64,000 nucleotides of DNA from Saccharomycopsis fibuligera x Saccharomycopsis cf. fibuligera (taxonomy: Eukaryota > Ascomycota > Saccharomycetes > Ascoideales > Saccharomycopsidaceae). A model generated the notes under the pieces. The model saw only the letters and a program-made list of their open reading frames with translations. It made no database searches and had not been told where the DNA came from. This document shows, piece after piece, positions 53,445 to 64,000 of the stretch (positions are counted from its first letter, which is position 1; each line of letters opens with the position of its first letter). The DNA lies in assembly GCA_001936135.1 (NCBI GenBank), contig CP012812.1, forward strand, positions 1,674,001 through 1,738,000, read 5' to 3'. Both the position numbers and the translations under genes were made by a program.

Positions 53445-56260
53445 AAACTGTTGAATGCTTGCAGTACATGAGTGGTGTCTTGCAGCAACAAGGCAAGCGG
53501 ATTGTTAAGTTTCGTGCTGACAATGAGTTTGATACTGTGTTGCTCAACAAGTTCCTTGCTGGTGATAATCAAGGCCAGAGTTACATTGAGGCAGAGTTCA
53601 CGGCTCCTTACTCAAGTCATCAAAACGGCTCCTCAGAACGCTTGAATCGTACAATCATGGAAAAGGTCTAACTCTTGATGATTAGCTCTGGAATGACAAA
53701 AGAATATTGGAACTTTTGCTTCAATCATGCTGTTTTCTTGCACAACTACTTGCCAAGAAATGGTGGACCTTCGCCATATGAGATTTTCTCTAATCGCTCG
53801 AAAGCCGTTGGCACAATTGCACCATTTGGTTGTCGCATTTTTGCCAAAAATTTTACTGCTGGGAACAAAATTATCGGGAGAGACTTCAAAGGCACTTTCT
53901 TAGGATTTCACAAAACTACCAGTATTGCTTTCAGCCTTGAAGACAATACTTACCAAATCTTGAGAAGCTCGGCCTTCAACTTTCTTCCAGACGTTTATCC
54001 TTTCAACTCAAGTGAAAGGGACTCCTCAGTCACATATTCTGCTAGTGGTTATGGTGTTGGCTCGAATGCCGCTACTGGTAGTGGCTCTACTGCTGGTAAT
54101 GGCTCTGCTGCTGGTTTGTCCTCTGACGATCTCTCAATTCAACGTCAGGACACTAACGTTCAACAACACACTGAAAGCGAAGTCAATCCTGATGATAGAA
54201 TTGTTGCCGAATCTGATGACTCAATGGTAGAACGGACTGATTCCGAGATTCAACAAGCTGTGACTAAGGCACCTCATGCATTGCCTGCTATCAAAAGAAC
54301 TGCTGCCTCCGATTCTGATCTGAGTGATGACCCAATTTCAATCATCAACCGGAAGCCAACAAAGAAGCTCATGCTTGAGTTTGCGCCAAACACAGTCACT
54401 CCTGTTACTCACCACCAAGCTGCTTACGAATCAATGGCTGGGAAGAATATTGCTGCTGCTGATGCGACAAAAGCATTTTCTGATCACCACAAGGCATATT
54501 TACATGACATTGGTTCTGTTCCTATCAGAACTATTGAAGGTTTAAAGACAGTTGAAGCCGGTCCTTCAAGGTTGTTCATTGAAGAAGGAGAATCAGACAG
54601 TGATACAAGTGGTTACATCAGTGATGCAGAACAAGCCTTTCTGGCCGTTGCTCGTACCAAGTACTTGATACCTGAAACTTACCATCAGGTACTCAATTCC
54701 AGTGAGAAGGAGAAATGGATTGCTGCCATAGCTGAAGAGTTATCTGCGCTAGACAATCTCAATGTCTACGAACTAGTGAAAGAAACTCCAGACATTCAAT
54801 CTATTGCTTCACGTTGGGTGTTTGCTGTGAAAGATGATCCCAGTGGTGAAAGATTCAAAGCTCGCTTGGTCTGCAAGGGTTTCAGTCAAGAGAAAGGCGT
54901 CAACTTTCTCAACTCATGGGCTCCTGTTATGAGCTTTGACACTATGAGAATCACATTCGCGCTTGCTGCCTTGGATAAGTATGTTGTCTGTCAGATGGAT
55001 ACCTCCACTGCTTTTCTCTATGGCGACATTGACTTTGATGTTTATGTGAGACCACCTGCTGGTACGGCCACTCCCAAAGGGCACTTATGGAAGTTGAAAA
55101 AAGGGTTGTATGGTTTGAAGCAGTCTCCAAAAATCTGGTATGACACAATCTCCAAGGTGGTTGTTGCTGCCGGCATGGAAGCTAGTACTATTGATCCCTG
55201 TTTGTTCAAGGGAAATGACTGTCTTGTTGCTATTTACGTGGATGACTTGCTAATTTGTGGCAAAACTCACAAGGTTGTTGATGATATTAAGGCTGCTCTT
55301 AACTCAAAATTCAAGACGAAAGACTTGGGATTTCCTGAAATCTTCTTGGGTGTCACCGTCGAATCGCTAGATGGAGGGGATATCAAACTTAGCATGCTGA
55401 ACTTCATTGACAAGCTAATGACAGAGCACGGTGTTGTCAAGTTAGGTGAAGTGGACACGCCTATGGTGAAAGGGTTCGACCCATATGATGAGAACTCACC
55501 AGAGTTGTCGGATGAGGAGCAGACAAAATTTCGCTCCATTATTGGGACTTTACTTTATGTTGCAAACTCTGTCAGAAGTGATATTTCATTTCCCATCAGT
55601 CTTCTCAGTCAGTTCGTTGTGAAGGCCAGAGCTACACACTTGAAAGCTGCTTACAGGGTGTTCCACTATCTCATTGAAACTAAAGATCAAGGTCTTGTCT
55701 ACGGCAAGGAAGGCGGCAATGTTGACATCAAAGACTTTAGATATTTGGACAAGTCCAAATCTGACGGTCTTGTCTCGGACTATCCTGCTGAACAAGACTA
55801 CAGAATTACTGTGTTCAGCGATTCAGATTATGCTACCTCAAAACTGGACAGAAAGCTGCAAAGTGGCCACTTGGTGATGATCAATAGCCAGATTGTGTCT
55901 TGGTCTAGCAGAAAACAAGGTTGCGTCGCCCTTAGCAGTGCAGAAGCTGAGTGCGTTGCTTTGAGCGATGCTGCCAGAACAGGCGTCTATGTTATTAATC
56001 TACTTTATGAAATTGGTTTTCCCTGCTCCTACATCAACTGCGCCAGCGACAACCTTAGTGCTCTTACACTTAGCGCGCACAAAGCTTCTCATCAGAAAAC
56101 AAAGCATATTGCGGTTAGATTTCACTTCATCAGAACTTTGGTTGAACAAAAGGTGATCAAACTCAACTACGTCAATACCAAAGTTAATATTGCCCACATC
56201 CTCACTAAGGCTACTGACCGCACTACTTTTACTTCCCTATGCTCCCTTATTTTCAACTGA
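53445..56260 (+). CDS. family A integrase-RT-RNase H region (fossil)
   Basis: Starts inside the integrase core (FRADNEFDT, YSSHQNGSSERLNRT), then a Ser/Asp-rich linker, a reverse transcriptase (VCQMDTSTAFLYGDI, AIYVDDLLICG) and an RNase H (VFSDSDYATS, LSSAEAECVAL, KTKHIAVRFHFIR). Copia type. Broken at least once, and missing everything upstream of mid-integrase. Confidence 0.88.
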
Positions 56261-56406
56261 TTTATCCCCTATGATTTCTGTTCAATGTCTTCATGTTTGG
56301 GAGGGCGTGTTGAAGTTCAAACATTCATCTTGCTTTAATCCTTATCTTTTTAACTCTTTGACTTTTTATCTTCTTTACTCCTTTTATGTTTCACCCATTG
56401 TCATGG

Positions 56407-56958
56407 TGTTGAGAGTAATAATTCAAAGATAGATCTAGTTGCTTCTAGAAAGTTCTAGAATATTCCATGAGTTTCCAGAGGATTCGATCTTGTTCTGGAA
56501 TGTTCCACAATATACGAGAAAATACGAGATTGTTCGAGAACATTCTAGAAGGTTGCATAGTATACGAGACATATACGAGAAAGCTCTAGAATCTTCCATG
56601 AAGTTCCATAATGTTCCATGAAGTTCCATAATGTTCCATGAAGTTCCATAGTGTTCCATGAAGTTCCATGATGTTCCATGATGTTCCAAGAAGTTCCATG
56701 ATGTTCCATACATTTCCGTGCAGTTCCGTGCATATCCGTGCAGTTCCGGAATATTCTAGAAGATTCTATGTGGCCACACTAGTCATGCATCAGTCCCGGC
56801 ACACCCACCCTGACTGACTATAAATAAGGGGCGTCTCCTCCATCTTTGTGACTGTGATGTTTTTCATATATAGGATATAGTTTATAACAACAAGTGTTTT
56901 GTGATTTATTTTCAGGATATAACGTTATGTCAAGTGATAGGTTTATCAAACTACAACA
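56407..56958 (+). repeat. family-B solo LTR with 5-bp target duplication
   Basis: 552 bp, TGTTGAGAG to CTACAACA, flanked by CATGG on both sides (56402-56406 and 56959-56963). This fixes the LTR ends. Contains perfect multi-unit heat-shock elements at 56443-56465, 56493-56505, 56533-56550 and 56744-56766, and a TATA box TATAAATA at 56819-56826. Confidence 0.95.
56594..56766 (+). promoter_or_regulatory. in-phase TTC array / heat-shock-element cluster in LTR U3
   Basis: TTC recurs every 10 bp from 56594 to 56764; of 18 positions only one (56734) reads ATC. The last units lie in a perfect five-unit HSE (TTCnnGAAnnTTCnnGAAnnTTC at 56744-56766), about 53 bp upstream of TATAAATA. The spacing is that of step-type plus perfect Hsf1 sites. 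Confidence 0.75.
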
Positions 56959-57383
56959 CATGGTATACCGGTGACCCACTATCATGGTATACCGTTCACC
57001 CATTATCATGCTATACCCTTTTGACGCATCTTATTTGTTTACTTTTTCATCCCGTCTACGTGTGCGGTGCCGATCCTTACTGCTGCGTGAAAATTTTTCT
57101 TTTTCGCGCCACCTTTATTACGCCACTCCAATTTTCATTTACTTAACTTATTTTTCCTACTTAAGGCGGGCCTCTCCCACTTCTTTACTTTTCTCATTCT
57201 CTATCATTATATACTTCTTTACAGAACTAAGCTTAACAACTTCACACTCTTTAATTTTTTTATTTGAATACACTGTACTTTTCTTCATCAAATTATCTTT
57301 TCTGACTCTTCTTTATCAACCCACTTTTTACTGATTTACAGTCTGGCAAACAACAAAAAAAAAAAAAAAAAATTTTTTTTACC

Positions 57384-58327
57384 ATGTTTAATTTCAACGA
57401 TTTTGATGTTGCTGTCGGCACCTATAAAGCAAGGCTTGATGGTATCTCCAAATTGAATGTCAAGCCGATTACCCAATGGTTCCAGTACCCTTTGTTGAGA
57501 TCATTTCTTCAAAACAAATTGAAAGTTATCATCAATGATGTTACTGTTATCGATGTTGAGAAAATGTTAGACTCTGACGAGTTTGACCAGTACCCGCCAA
57601 AGCGCAATGATATCATTTATCAGCTTATTCACAAAAAGGTTGACGCTTCGTTGTTAAAGAACTATCAACGTTACACCGACGGGTTTAATTTGTTGAAAAC
57701 AATCAACAAAAAGTTCAAATCGATTGACTCATTCTATATTGTCAAAATTTTCAATGACTTTGTCCATGAAGCATTTGTTGTCAAAGACCGTGATGCTATC
57801 GAAGATTACTTGGAAATCTTCAAGTACTACTACAAAGATGTGAACTTCTCCAACTTTGGTGGTATTATTGGATTCAGCCTAGTTGGTACCAAAAGTCTCC
57901 ATGTTGCTCTTAGTGAGACCCGCTTGCTCACTAACGCCCGTGGATTGCTTGGTACATCTTTTGCTGATGCTATGGAGAGCTCTAACGACCTAGCTGCTAG
58001 AGACTTGGTGGAGATTGATTCTGGCTCTCGTGCAAAGTTGCCACCAAATGATGAATTGGTTCAGTTGGCAGATGCCAAACTGAAAAAGAAGCCGGTATTC
58101 CTTATTAAGTGCTTCACCTGTGGAAAACTTGGCCATTACAGCAATGACTGTTACAAAAACAAGAACAGAAATCAGTCTTACAAAAGCCGTAAAGAGCTTG
58201 TCAATCTTGTTGAAGTTCCAATCGGTGCTGAAGTCGTTCACAACGGCAACGGTCAAATTGTCATTGATACTTCAACTGATCTGGCTGAACCATCAGAGGA
58301 GACTCACTTCATTGAAGAAGTGTATCT
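57384..58327 (+). CDS. family A gag (fossil, copy 2)
   Basis: Near-identical to the gag at 50597, with the same knuckle and the same B-LTR junction at its end. Preceded by A18-T8 directly before ACCATG. No A-family pol follows. Confidence 0.85.
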
Positions 58328-58881
58328 TGTTGTAGTTTGATAAACCTATCACTTGACATAACGTTATATCCTGAAAATAAATCACAAAACACTTGTTGTT
58401 ATTAACTATATCCTATATATGAAAAACATCAATCAGTCACAAAGATGGAGGAGACGCCCCTTATTTATAGTCAGTCAGGGTGGGTGTGCCGGGACTGATG
58501 CATGACTAGTGTGGCCACATAGAATCTTCTAGAATATTCCGGAACTGCACGGATATGCACGGAACTGCACGGAAATGTATGGAACATCATGGAACTTCTT
58601 GGAACATCATGGAACATCATGGAACTTCATGGAACACTATGGAACTTCATGGAACATTATGGAACTTCATGGAACATTATGGAACTTCATGGAAGATTCT
58701 AGAGCTTTCTCGTATATGTTTCGTATACTATGCAACCTTCTAGAATGTTCTCGAACAATCTCGTATTTTCTCGTATATTGTGGAACATTCCAGAACAAGA
58801 TCGAATCCTCTGGAAACTCATGGAATATTCTAGAACTTTCTAGAAGCAACTAGATCTACCTTTGAATTATTACTCTCAACA
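58328..58881 (-). repeat. family-B LTR (554 bp)
   Basis: Same length as the copy at 51541 and differing by only a few bases. It joins directly to internal pol sequence of the next B element instead of the normal purine-tract end. Confidence 0.92.
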
Positions 58882-61176
58882 GTGCTTTCATCTTCGCCAG
58901 TGCCAGCAGTATCAGCGGCTGTCACATCGGCTGGGATAAGGTCCTCATCCTGTACAGCAGTAACCGGTGAAATGCCTGGCGCAGCGACAGACCCGTAGGT
59001 GGTAGTAGACACATTGTCAGCCATAGGCGCAGGGGTAGCCCACTTGAAAAACGAATGTTGTTCATCAAACGTTACTTGTGCCGAGACAACTATCTGCCCG
59101 GCATCAGAATCATACATCCTGTATGCTTTGTGATCTCTGTCGTAGCCCATCATGGCACACTTCTTCGAAGTTGCACTTAGCTTGCCATGTCTCAATGCAG
59201 CTGGCACAACACAATATCCAATGCTTCCAAAGGTTCTCAAATGATCAAGCAGTGGTTCCATGTCGTACCACTTGGTGAACGGTATATCATTGCCAAGCAC
59301 TCTTGTTGGGCTGCGATTGATCAAGTACGCAGCAGTTGCAACAGCTTCGGGCCAGAACTGAACCGGCGCAGCAGAGTGCAACATGAGAGTTCGCGCCTTC
59401 TCCTGAATGGTGCGATGCATCCTCTCAGCAACACCATTCTGATAGGAATGATGCGGGACAGTTAGCTCATGGCGAATTCCACGCTCCTTCATGAACGCGT
59501 GCAACTTGTTGTTCACAAACTCCCCGCCGTTATCAGTTCTGATAGCTCCACACACGTAGTTTCTGCCTTGACTCTTGAAATTGGTCTCACTGTATTTCAC
59601 AAAATCAATAATCGCATCAGTGCAGTCTGATTTCCTTTTCAAGCACTTGATATGGGTGAAACGAGTATAGGCATCAACGATTGTAAGAAAGTAGAGAGAG
59701 CCATCAACCGATCCATAGTTGAATGGCCCGCACACATCCATATGAAGTAGCTGCAATGGCTGTTGTGGCTTTGACCATCCATGCTTTGGTTTTCTTGTAA
59801 CCGCCTTGCCTAATGCACACAGTTCACACACTTGCACATTCATATCTTCTGTAATATCACCGCACAAACCAAACTGTTTGTTAATCGCACGGAACACACC
59901 AAAGCTAGGATGGCCCAATCTTTGATGCCACAAATCTTTTCTATCAACCGCAATGCCAGGGGCAGCTTTGTAAGCAAAGTGCTTGTCACTTGGAGAGCCC
60001 ACTCTGTACAAGCCATGTGAGAGCCTGTCTTTGATACCCACAATATCCATCGAGGGGTACAACTTGATGCATTCATCTTCAAACAATAGTTTTGCTCCAT
60101 TACCAGTTGCCTTTGAGATGGATAGCAAATTAGCGGTAGCATCCGGAGCATATAGAGCATTTAACAAGCTGACATCCTCACCGGTTGGTAGCTTGATAGA
60201 TGCGGTGCCGCACCCAACGATCTTCAAACTGTTGCCACCAATACCATTAATCTCGCCGCTGTAGTCATCCAACTCAGTAAACAAGTCTCTGTCACAAATA
60301 ATGTGGCTGGAAGCACCACTATCGAAGAACAAATCAGATCTCTTTGACTCGTGCCCTAAATATGCAAACCACGCATTACCAGTCTGTTTTCCATTTTTCT
60401 TTGGCTTTCGAATTTTCTCATTAAATTCATCCTTTGGCTGTTGACGACAGTCCCTTGCATAATGAGCTATCTTGCCACAGTTGTAGCATTGACCATTATT
60501 GGCCTTTCTAGTGACAAGAGCAGTTTCAGTAGTAGTAAAGGTAGACTTTGGGTCTTCCTTAATCAATTCTCTCGCGAGATCCATCGCGGATTCAACATCA
60601 AAGGTTTCCATGGAATTATGAGATGCTTGGTATGTTGTAATGATCTCCTTCACAGCAGCTTCACCGTAGCCGGCGCGTTTGAGCTCAGCAAGAAATAAGC
60701 AAGTAAGAAACAGATCAGCAGTAACATTCTTGATAACCGAGACATTCAATGCATCGAAGCTCGAGATCAACAGGTTGAGGTTAGAGCCATTCGACTTCCA
60801 CTTGTGGTCAAAGAAGTCCGATAGCATACCAACAGCATTAAACACAGACATTGTACCATAGGAGGCTTTCAAATAGATAAACAAATCACGACCAGAACCA
60901 TCATAACTGGATGCCTTTCTGAGAGCAGCACCAGTAACACCATTAACAATCATCAATGTCAAGATATCATCCAAAGCCATTTGTAGTCTGGCTCTCGAGT
61001 CGTCCGAGCTTTCATCAGTAGCGCCGATATCATTGTCGACAAGGTACTTGTACAAGCCAAGCCCTCTCATTTTCAATTTGATTGATACTAAGGAGAACCA
61101 ATCGTGAAAGTTCTCCGAACCTTTCAATTTTTCATCTGAACTGAAGTTGGCTAGAGCACCTGGGGAACTCATAACC
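58882..61176 (-). mobile_element. family-B copia element, copy 1 (gag-protease-integrase, truncated)
   Basis: Minus strand: primer site GGTTATGAG next to the LTR, gag, zinc knuckle CYNCGKIAHYARDC, protease FFDSGASSHII, integrase zinc module (WHQRLGHPSFG, CELCALGK) and core (MDVCGPF, RTDNGGEFVNNK). It ends before the reverse transcriptase, fused to the LTR at 58881. One long open frame covers it. Shares the LTR 61177-61700 with copy 2. Broken by this truncation. Confidence 0.9.
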
Positions 61177-61700
61177 TGTTGTAGTTTGATAAACCTATCA
61201 CTTGACATAACGTTATATCCTGAAAATAAATCACAAAACACTTGTTGTTATTAACTATATCCTATATATGAAAAACGTCAATCAGTCACAAAGATGGAGG
61301 AGACGCCCCTTATTTATAGTCAGTCAGGGTGGCTGTGCCGGGACTGATGCATGACTAGTGTGGCCACATAGAATCTTCTAGAATATTCCGGAACTGCACG
61401 GATATGCACGGAACTGCACGGAAATGTATGGAACATCATGGAACTTCTTGGAACATCATGGAACTTCATGGAACATTATGGAACTTCATGGAACATTATG
61501 GAACTTCATGGAAGATTCTAGAGCTTTCGCGTATATGTCTCGTATATTATGCAACCTTCTAGAATGTTCTCGAACAATCTCGTATTTTCTCGTATATCGT
61601 GGAACATTCTAGAACAACATCGAATCCTCTGGAAACTCATGGAATATTCTAGAACTTTCTAGAAGCAGCTGGATCTATCTTTGAATTATTACTCTCAACA
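61177..61700 (-). repeat. family-B LTR shared by two tandem B elements (524 bp)
   Basis: 5' LTR for the copy below 61176 and 3' LTR for the copy above 61701. Exactly 30 bp shorter than the 554-bp copies because three 10-bp repeat units are missing. Confidence 0.92.
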
Positions 61701-64000
61701 CTCTCTCTTAATTCAAAGTCTCGCATCCCACAATAACCACGTAGTAGTTGGAACTGGTCGGCCGGTATGGCTTTGGTAAAGATATCGGCAACCATGACTC
61801 CAGTTGATAAGTACTCTAACTGAATTCGGCCCTTGGCAATATGGTCCCTGATGAAATTCAACCTGATGTCAATGTGCTTCGTTCTGTGATGGGAGCTAGG
61901 GTGTTTGGCTATTTCAATGCAGCTCTGGTTGTCGTCGTACATCTTGACAGACTCAATTGCAATGCCAAACTCGTTGAACAACTGCCTTAGCCATAAGCCT
62001 TCTTTGGCACCCTCACACAATGCCATATACTCTGCTTCAGCAGTAGACAATGCAACTGTTGGCTGCTTCTTTGATCTCCAAGTTATTGCACCACCAGCAT
62101 ATTTGAACACAAAGCCGGTTGTGGACTTTCTCGTAGCCTTGTCGTTTGCCCAGTCTGCATCACAGTAGCCCTGTAACTGAGTTGTCTGGTTGTTGCTTTG
62201 ATAAAATAAACCAACATCTGCTGTGCCTTTCAAGTATCTTAGTACTCGTTTCGCAGCACGAATGTGGACCTCCTTGGGCTCTTTGAGGTATCTCGACAAT
62301 ACACCAACAACGTAGCTTATGTCTGCTCTGACCGTATTAGCAGCAAACAAGAGCTTTCCAATAATGGATCTGTACCTAGTAGCATCACAGTCTTTACTGC
62401 CTGTGTCCGCGCTCGTCAAGTCCTGTCCGACAACTGCTGGTGTGGGTTCACTGTGACAGTCTTGCATTCCAAACTCGCTAAGCAACGACTGAATGTAGTC
62501 TCGAAGACTCAACTTGATCCCACTCTCTGTCTGCTCAATGTTCATACCTAGGAACTTCTTTGTAGCACCCAAGTCTTTCATTTTAAACTCATTCATTAGC
62601 TCTGTTTTCACAATGTCTATTGCTTCCTTGGTGCTACCAGCAATAAGCAAATCATCCACATATAGCGCAACCATCACAAAGGACTTTTCACTTTTGCGAG
62701 TGTATAGGCAATATTCAGCTTGATTCCGTCTGAAGCCTAGCTTTGCCAAGACGCCGTTGATCTTGTCATTCCACACAAGAGGAGCCTGTTTCAAACCATA
62801 CAAGCTCTTCTTCAATCTGAGCACTTTATCTTCATTGCCCTTTGCAACATAGCCTTCTGGTTGTGTCATGTATAATTCTTCCTCAAGCTCACCATTCAAA
62901 AACGCAGTCTTCACATCCATCTGATGAACCTGTAATCCTTTCAGAGCAGCGACAGCCAACATAATTCGGATGGACTCGTAACGAACAACGGGAGCAAACG
63001 TTTCATTGTAGTGGATACCTTTCAATTGCGAGAACCCACGAGCAAGTAATCTAGCCTTGTGTAAGCCACCATCCTTGATTGTGAACACCCACTTGCAGGT
63101 GATTGGCTTTCGCCCTTCCGGCAAAGTCACCAACTCATAGGTGCTATTGTCTTTGTGTGCTTCGATTTCTTTTTCACACGCTTCCTTCCACTGATCCCGT
63201 TCGTCGGTCTGCATTGCACTTTTGTAACTCATTGGCACATTCTCGGTGACTGCACTGCCAGCCATGTAACAAGTAGCAGCAAGGTTTGCTTCGTAGCCCA
63301 ATAGCCTCTGCGAGTCACTCAGTTCTGATTCACTAGTATCTTCATCATCGTCGACCTCCTCAACAGTTGGTTCAATCTTTGGAGTGAGCAATGGAACCAC
63401 GGCGCTTTCGCCAGTGGACCCATGCGGAACAAACGGGATAATGTCGCCGGTGGCAACTTTTCTAACTTTTGTCTCTGGTTTAGGCAATTCCCTCTCTGAA
63501 TCGGAACTGGAGGACGAGGCTTCATATTCATCGTGGACCTCTTCAAGAACGTCGAACGGGTTTCTGGTTATTAAAGTCTTTGGAGCAACATGAGTTTTTG
63601 GTCTGGGTCTCTTCCGTTTCACTTGTACCGGCAGGAAGCCATCTTTGTCAGTATCCGAGGGGACATCATCGTCACTATTGTCAACGTGTACGTCAGTGTC
63701 GTCTTCAGCAGTGCTTTCATCTTCGCCAGTGCCAGCAGTATCAGCGGCTGTCACATCGGCTGGGATAAGGTCCTCATCCTGTACAGCAGTAACCGGTGAA
63801 ATGCCTGGCGCAGCGACAGACCCGTAGGTGGTAGTAGACACATTGTCAGCCATAGGCGCAGGGGTAGCCCACTTGAAAAACGAATGTTGTTCATCAAACG
63901 TTACTTGTGCCAAGACAACTATCTGCCCGGCATCAGAATCATACATCCTGTATGCTTTGTGATCTCTGTCGTAGCCCATCATGGCACACTTCTTCGAAGT
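61701..64000 (-). mobile_element. family-B copia element, copy 2 (RT-RNase H part, runs off window)
   Basis: Open frame from the window edge to the LTR. Contains a Ser/Asp/Glu linker, reverse transcriptase (VHQMDVKTAFLNGELEEELY, ALYVDDLLIAGS), RNase H (YCDADWANDKATRKST, LSTAEAEYMAL) and KHIDIRLNFIRDHI. The purine tract AAGAGAGAG adjoins the LTR, and the frame continues into the LTR for about 16 codons (VESNNSKIDPAASRKF). The visible part looks whole; gag and protease lie beyond the window. Confidence 0.92.

Larger units (their letters stand above)
50102..57355 (+). mobile_element. copia family A element, copy 1, interrupted by family B
   Basis: 5' LTR 50102-50567, gag 50597-51540, a family-B segment on the other strand (51541-53444), the integrase-RT-RNase H part 53445-56260, a purine-rich stretch, then the 3' LTR 56308-57355 (itself split by a B LTR). 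A-family sequence between gag and mid-integrase is missing at the B segment. The 3' LTR runs directly into another A gag, so it is shared with copy 2. Broken, with several breaks. Confidence 0.75.
56308..57355 (+). repeat. family-A LTR interrupted by a family-B solo LTR
   Basis: A LTR halves at 56308-56406 and 56959-57355. A purine tract (GGGAGGGCG) precedes it. It serves as 3' LTR of copy 1 and 5' LTR of copy 2. Confidence 0.85.

Noticed and set aside
56594-56766. CRISPR-like regular repeat
   Set aside because: Units are 10 bp with no spacers and lie in a eukaryotic LTR promoter region.

Overview
The window is a low-GC chromosomal segment of a budding yeast (Saccharomycotina). The evidence is a compact set of mostly intronless genes, two introns with the yeast signals GTATGT and TACTAAC, a tRNA-Glu, Ty1/copia and Ty3/gypsy retrotransposon remains, and proteins recognisable as Pkc1, Nto1, Sea4, Rtg3, Hnt1, Rad24, Grx3/4, Lmo1 and Vcx1. 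Many proteins carry long Asn-, Gln- or Ser-rich insertions and are longer than their Saccharomyces cerevisiae counterparts. The species cannot be fixed from the sequence; no CUG codon at a conserved position was found to decide the genetic code.

Left part (1-39241), host genes. PKC1 (-) and NTO1 (+) share a divergent promoter. SEA4 (-, with an intron) and RTG3 (-) follow, then HNT1 (+, with an intron). PKC1-SEA4-RTG3 is the order of S. cerevisiae YBL105C-YBL104C-YBL103C, here with NTO1 interposed. A 3.9-kb gene-poor stretch (18150-22043) leads to an unassigned acidic/Ser-rich ORF, RAD24 (+) and a monothiol glutaredoxin GRX3/4 (-); RAD24 next to GRX4 is also the S. cerevisiae arrangement. Next are LMO1 (-, ELMO homologue), VCX1 (+, vacuolar Ca2+/H+ exchanger) and a very large second ELMO-like protein (+) with a perfect 25-unit Asn-Gln array. 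Themes are cell-wall integrity signalling (PKC1; LMO1 through Rho5), nutrient and retrograde signalling (SEA4, RTG3), chromatin (NTO1), DNA-damage checkpoint (RAD24), iron/redox (GRX3/4) and calcium (VCX1).

Right part (40363-64000), a nested retrotransposon graveyard beginning at a tRNA-Glu gene. A 5'-truncated LINE fragment lies just upstream of the tRNA and is split by a nearly whole Ty1/copia element ('copia C', 40707-46554, target duplication AGTTC). Then come a solo C LTR, a Ty3/gypsy fossil (about 48079-50030, minus) and an intricate mosaic of two more copia families. Family A (plus strand) forms a tandem with a shared LTR. Family B (minus strand) is present as a nested fragment, a solo LTR and two tandem copies that run off the window end. 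LTR-LTR exchange has produced a duplicated 1498-bp block and a 653-bp inverted repeat.

The most striking signal is in the family-B LTR. Its U3 region holds perfect multi-unit heat-shock elements plus an exact 10-bp-period TTC array in phase with them, about 50 bp upstream of a TATA box. This looks like an Hsf1-responsive retrotransposon promoter. Other notable points are the two ELMO paralogues flanking VCX1, a family-B primer site matching the inside of initiator tRNA-Met, and LTR sequence that encodes both ends of the family-B polyprotein.
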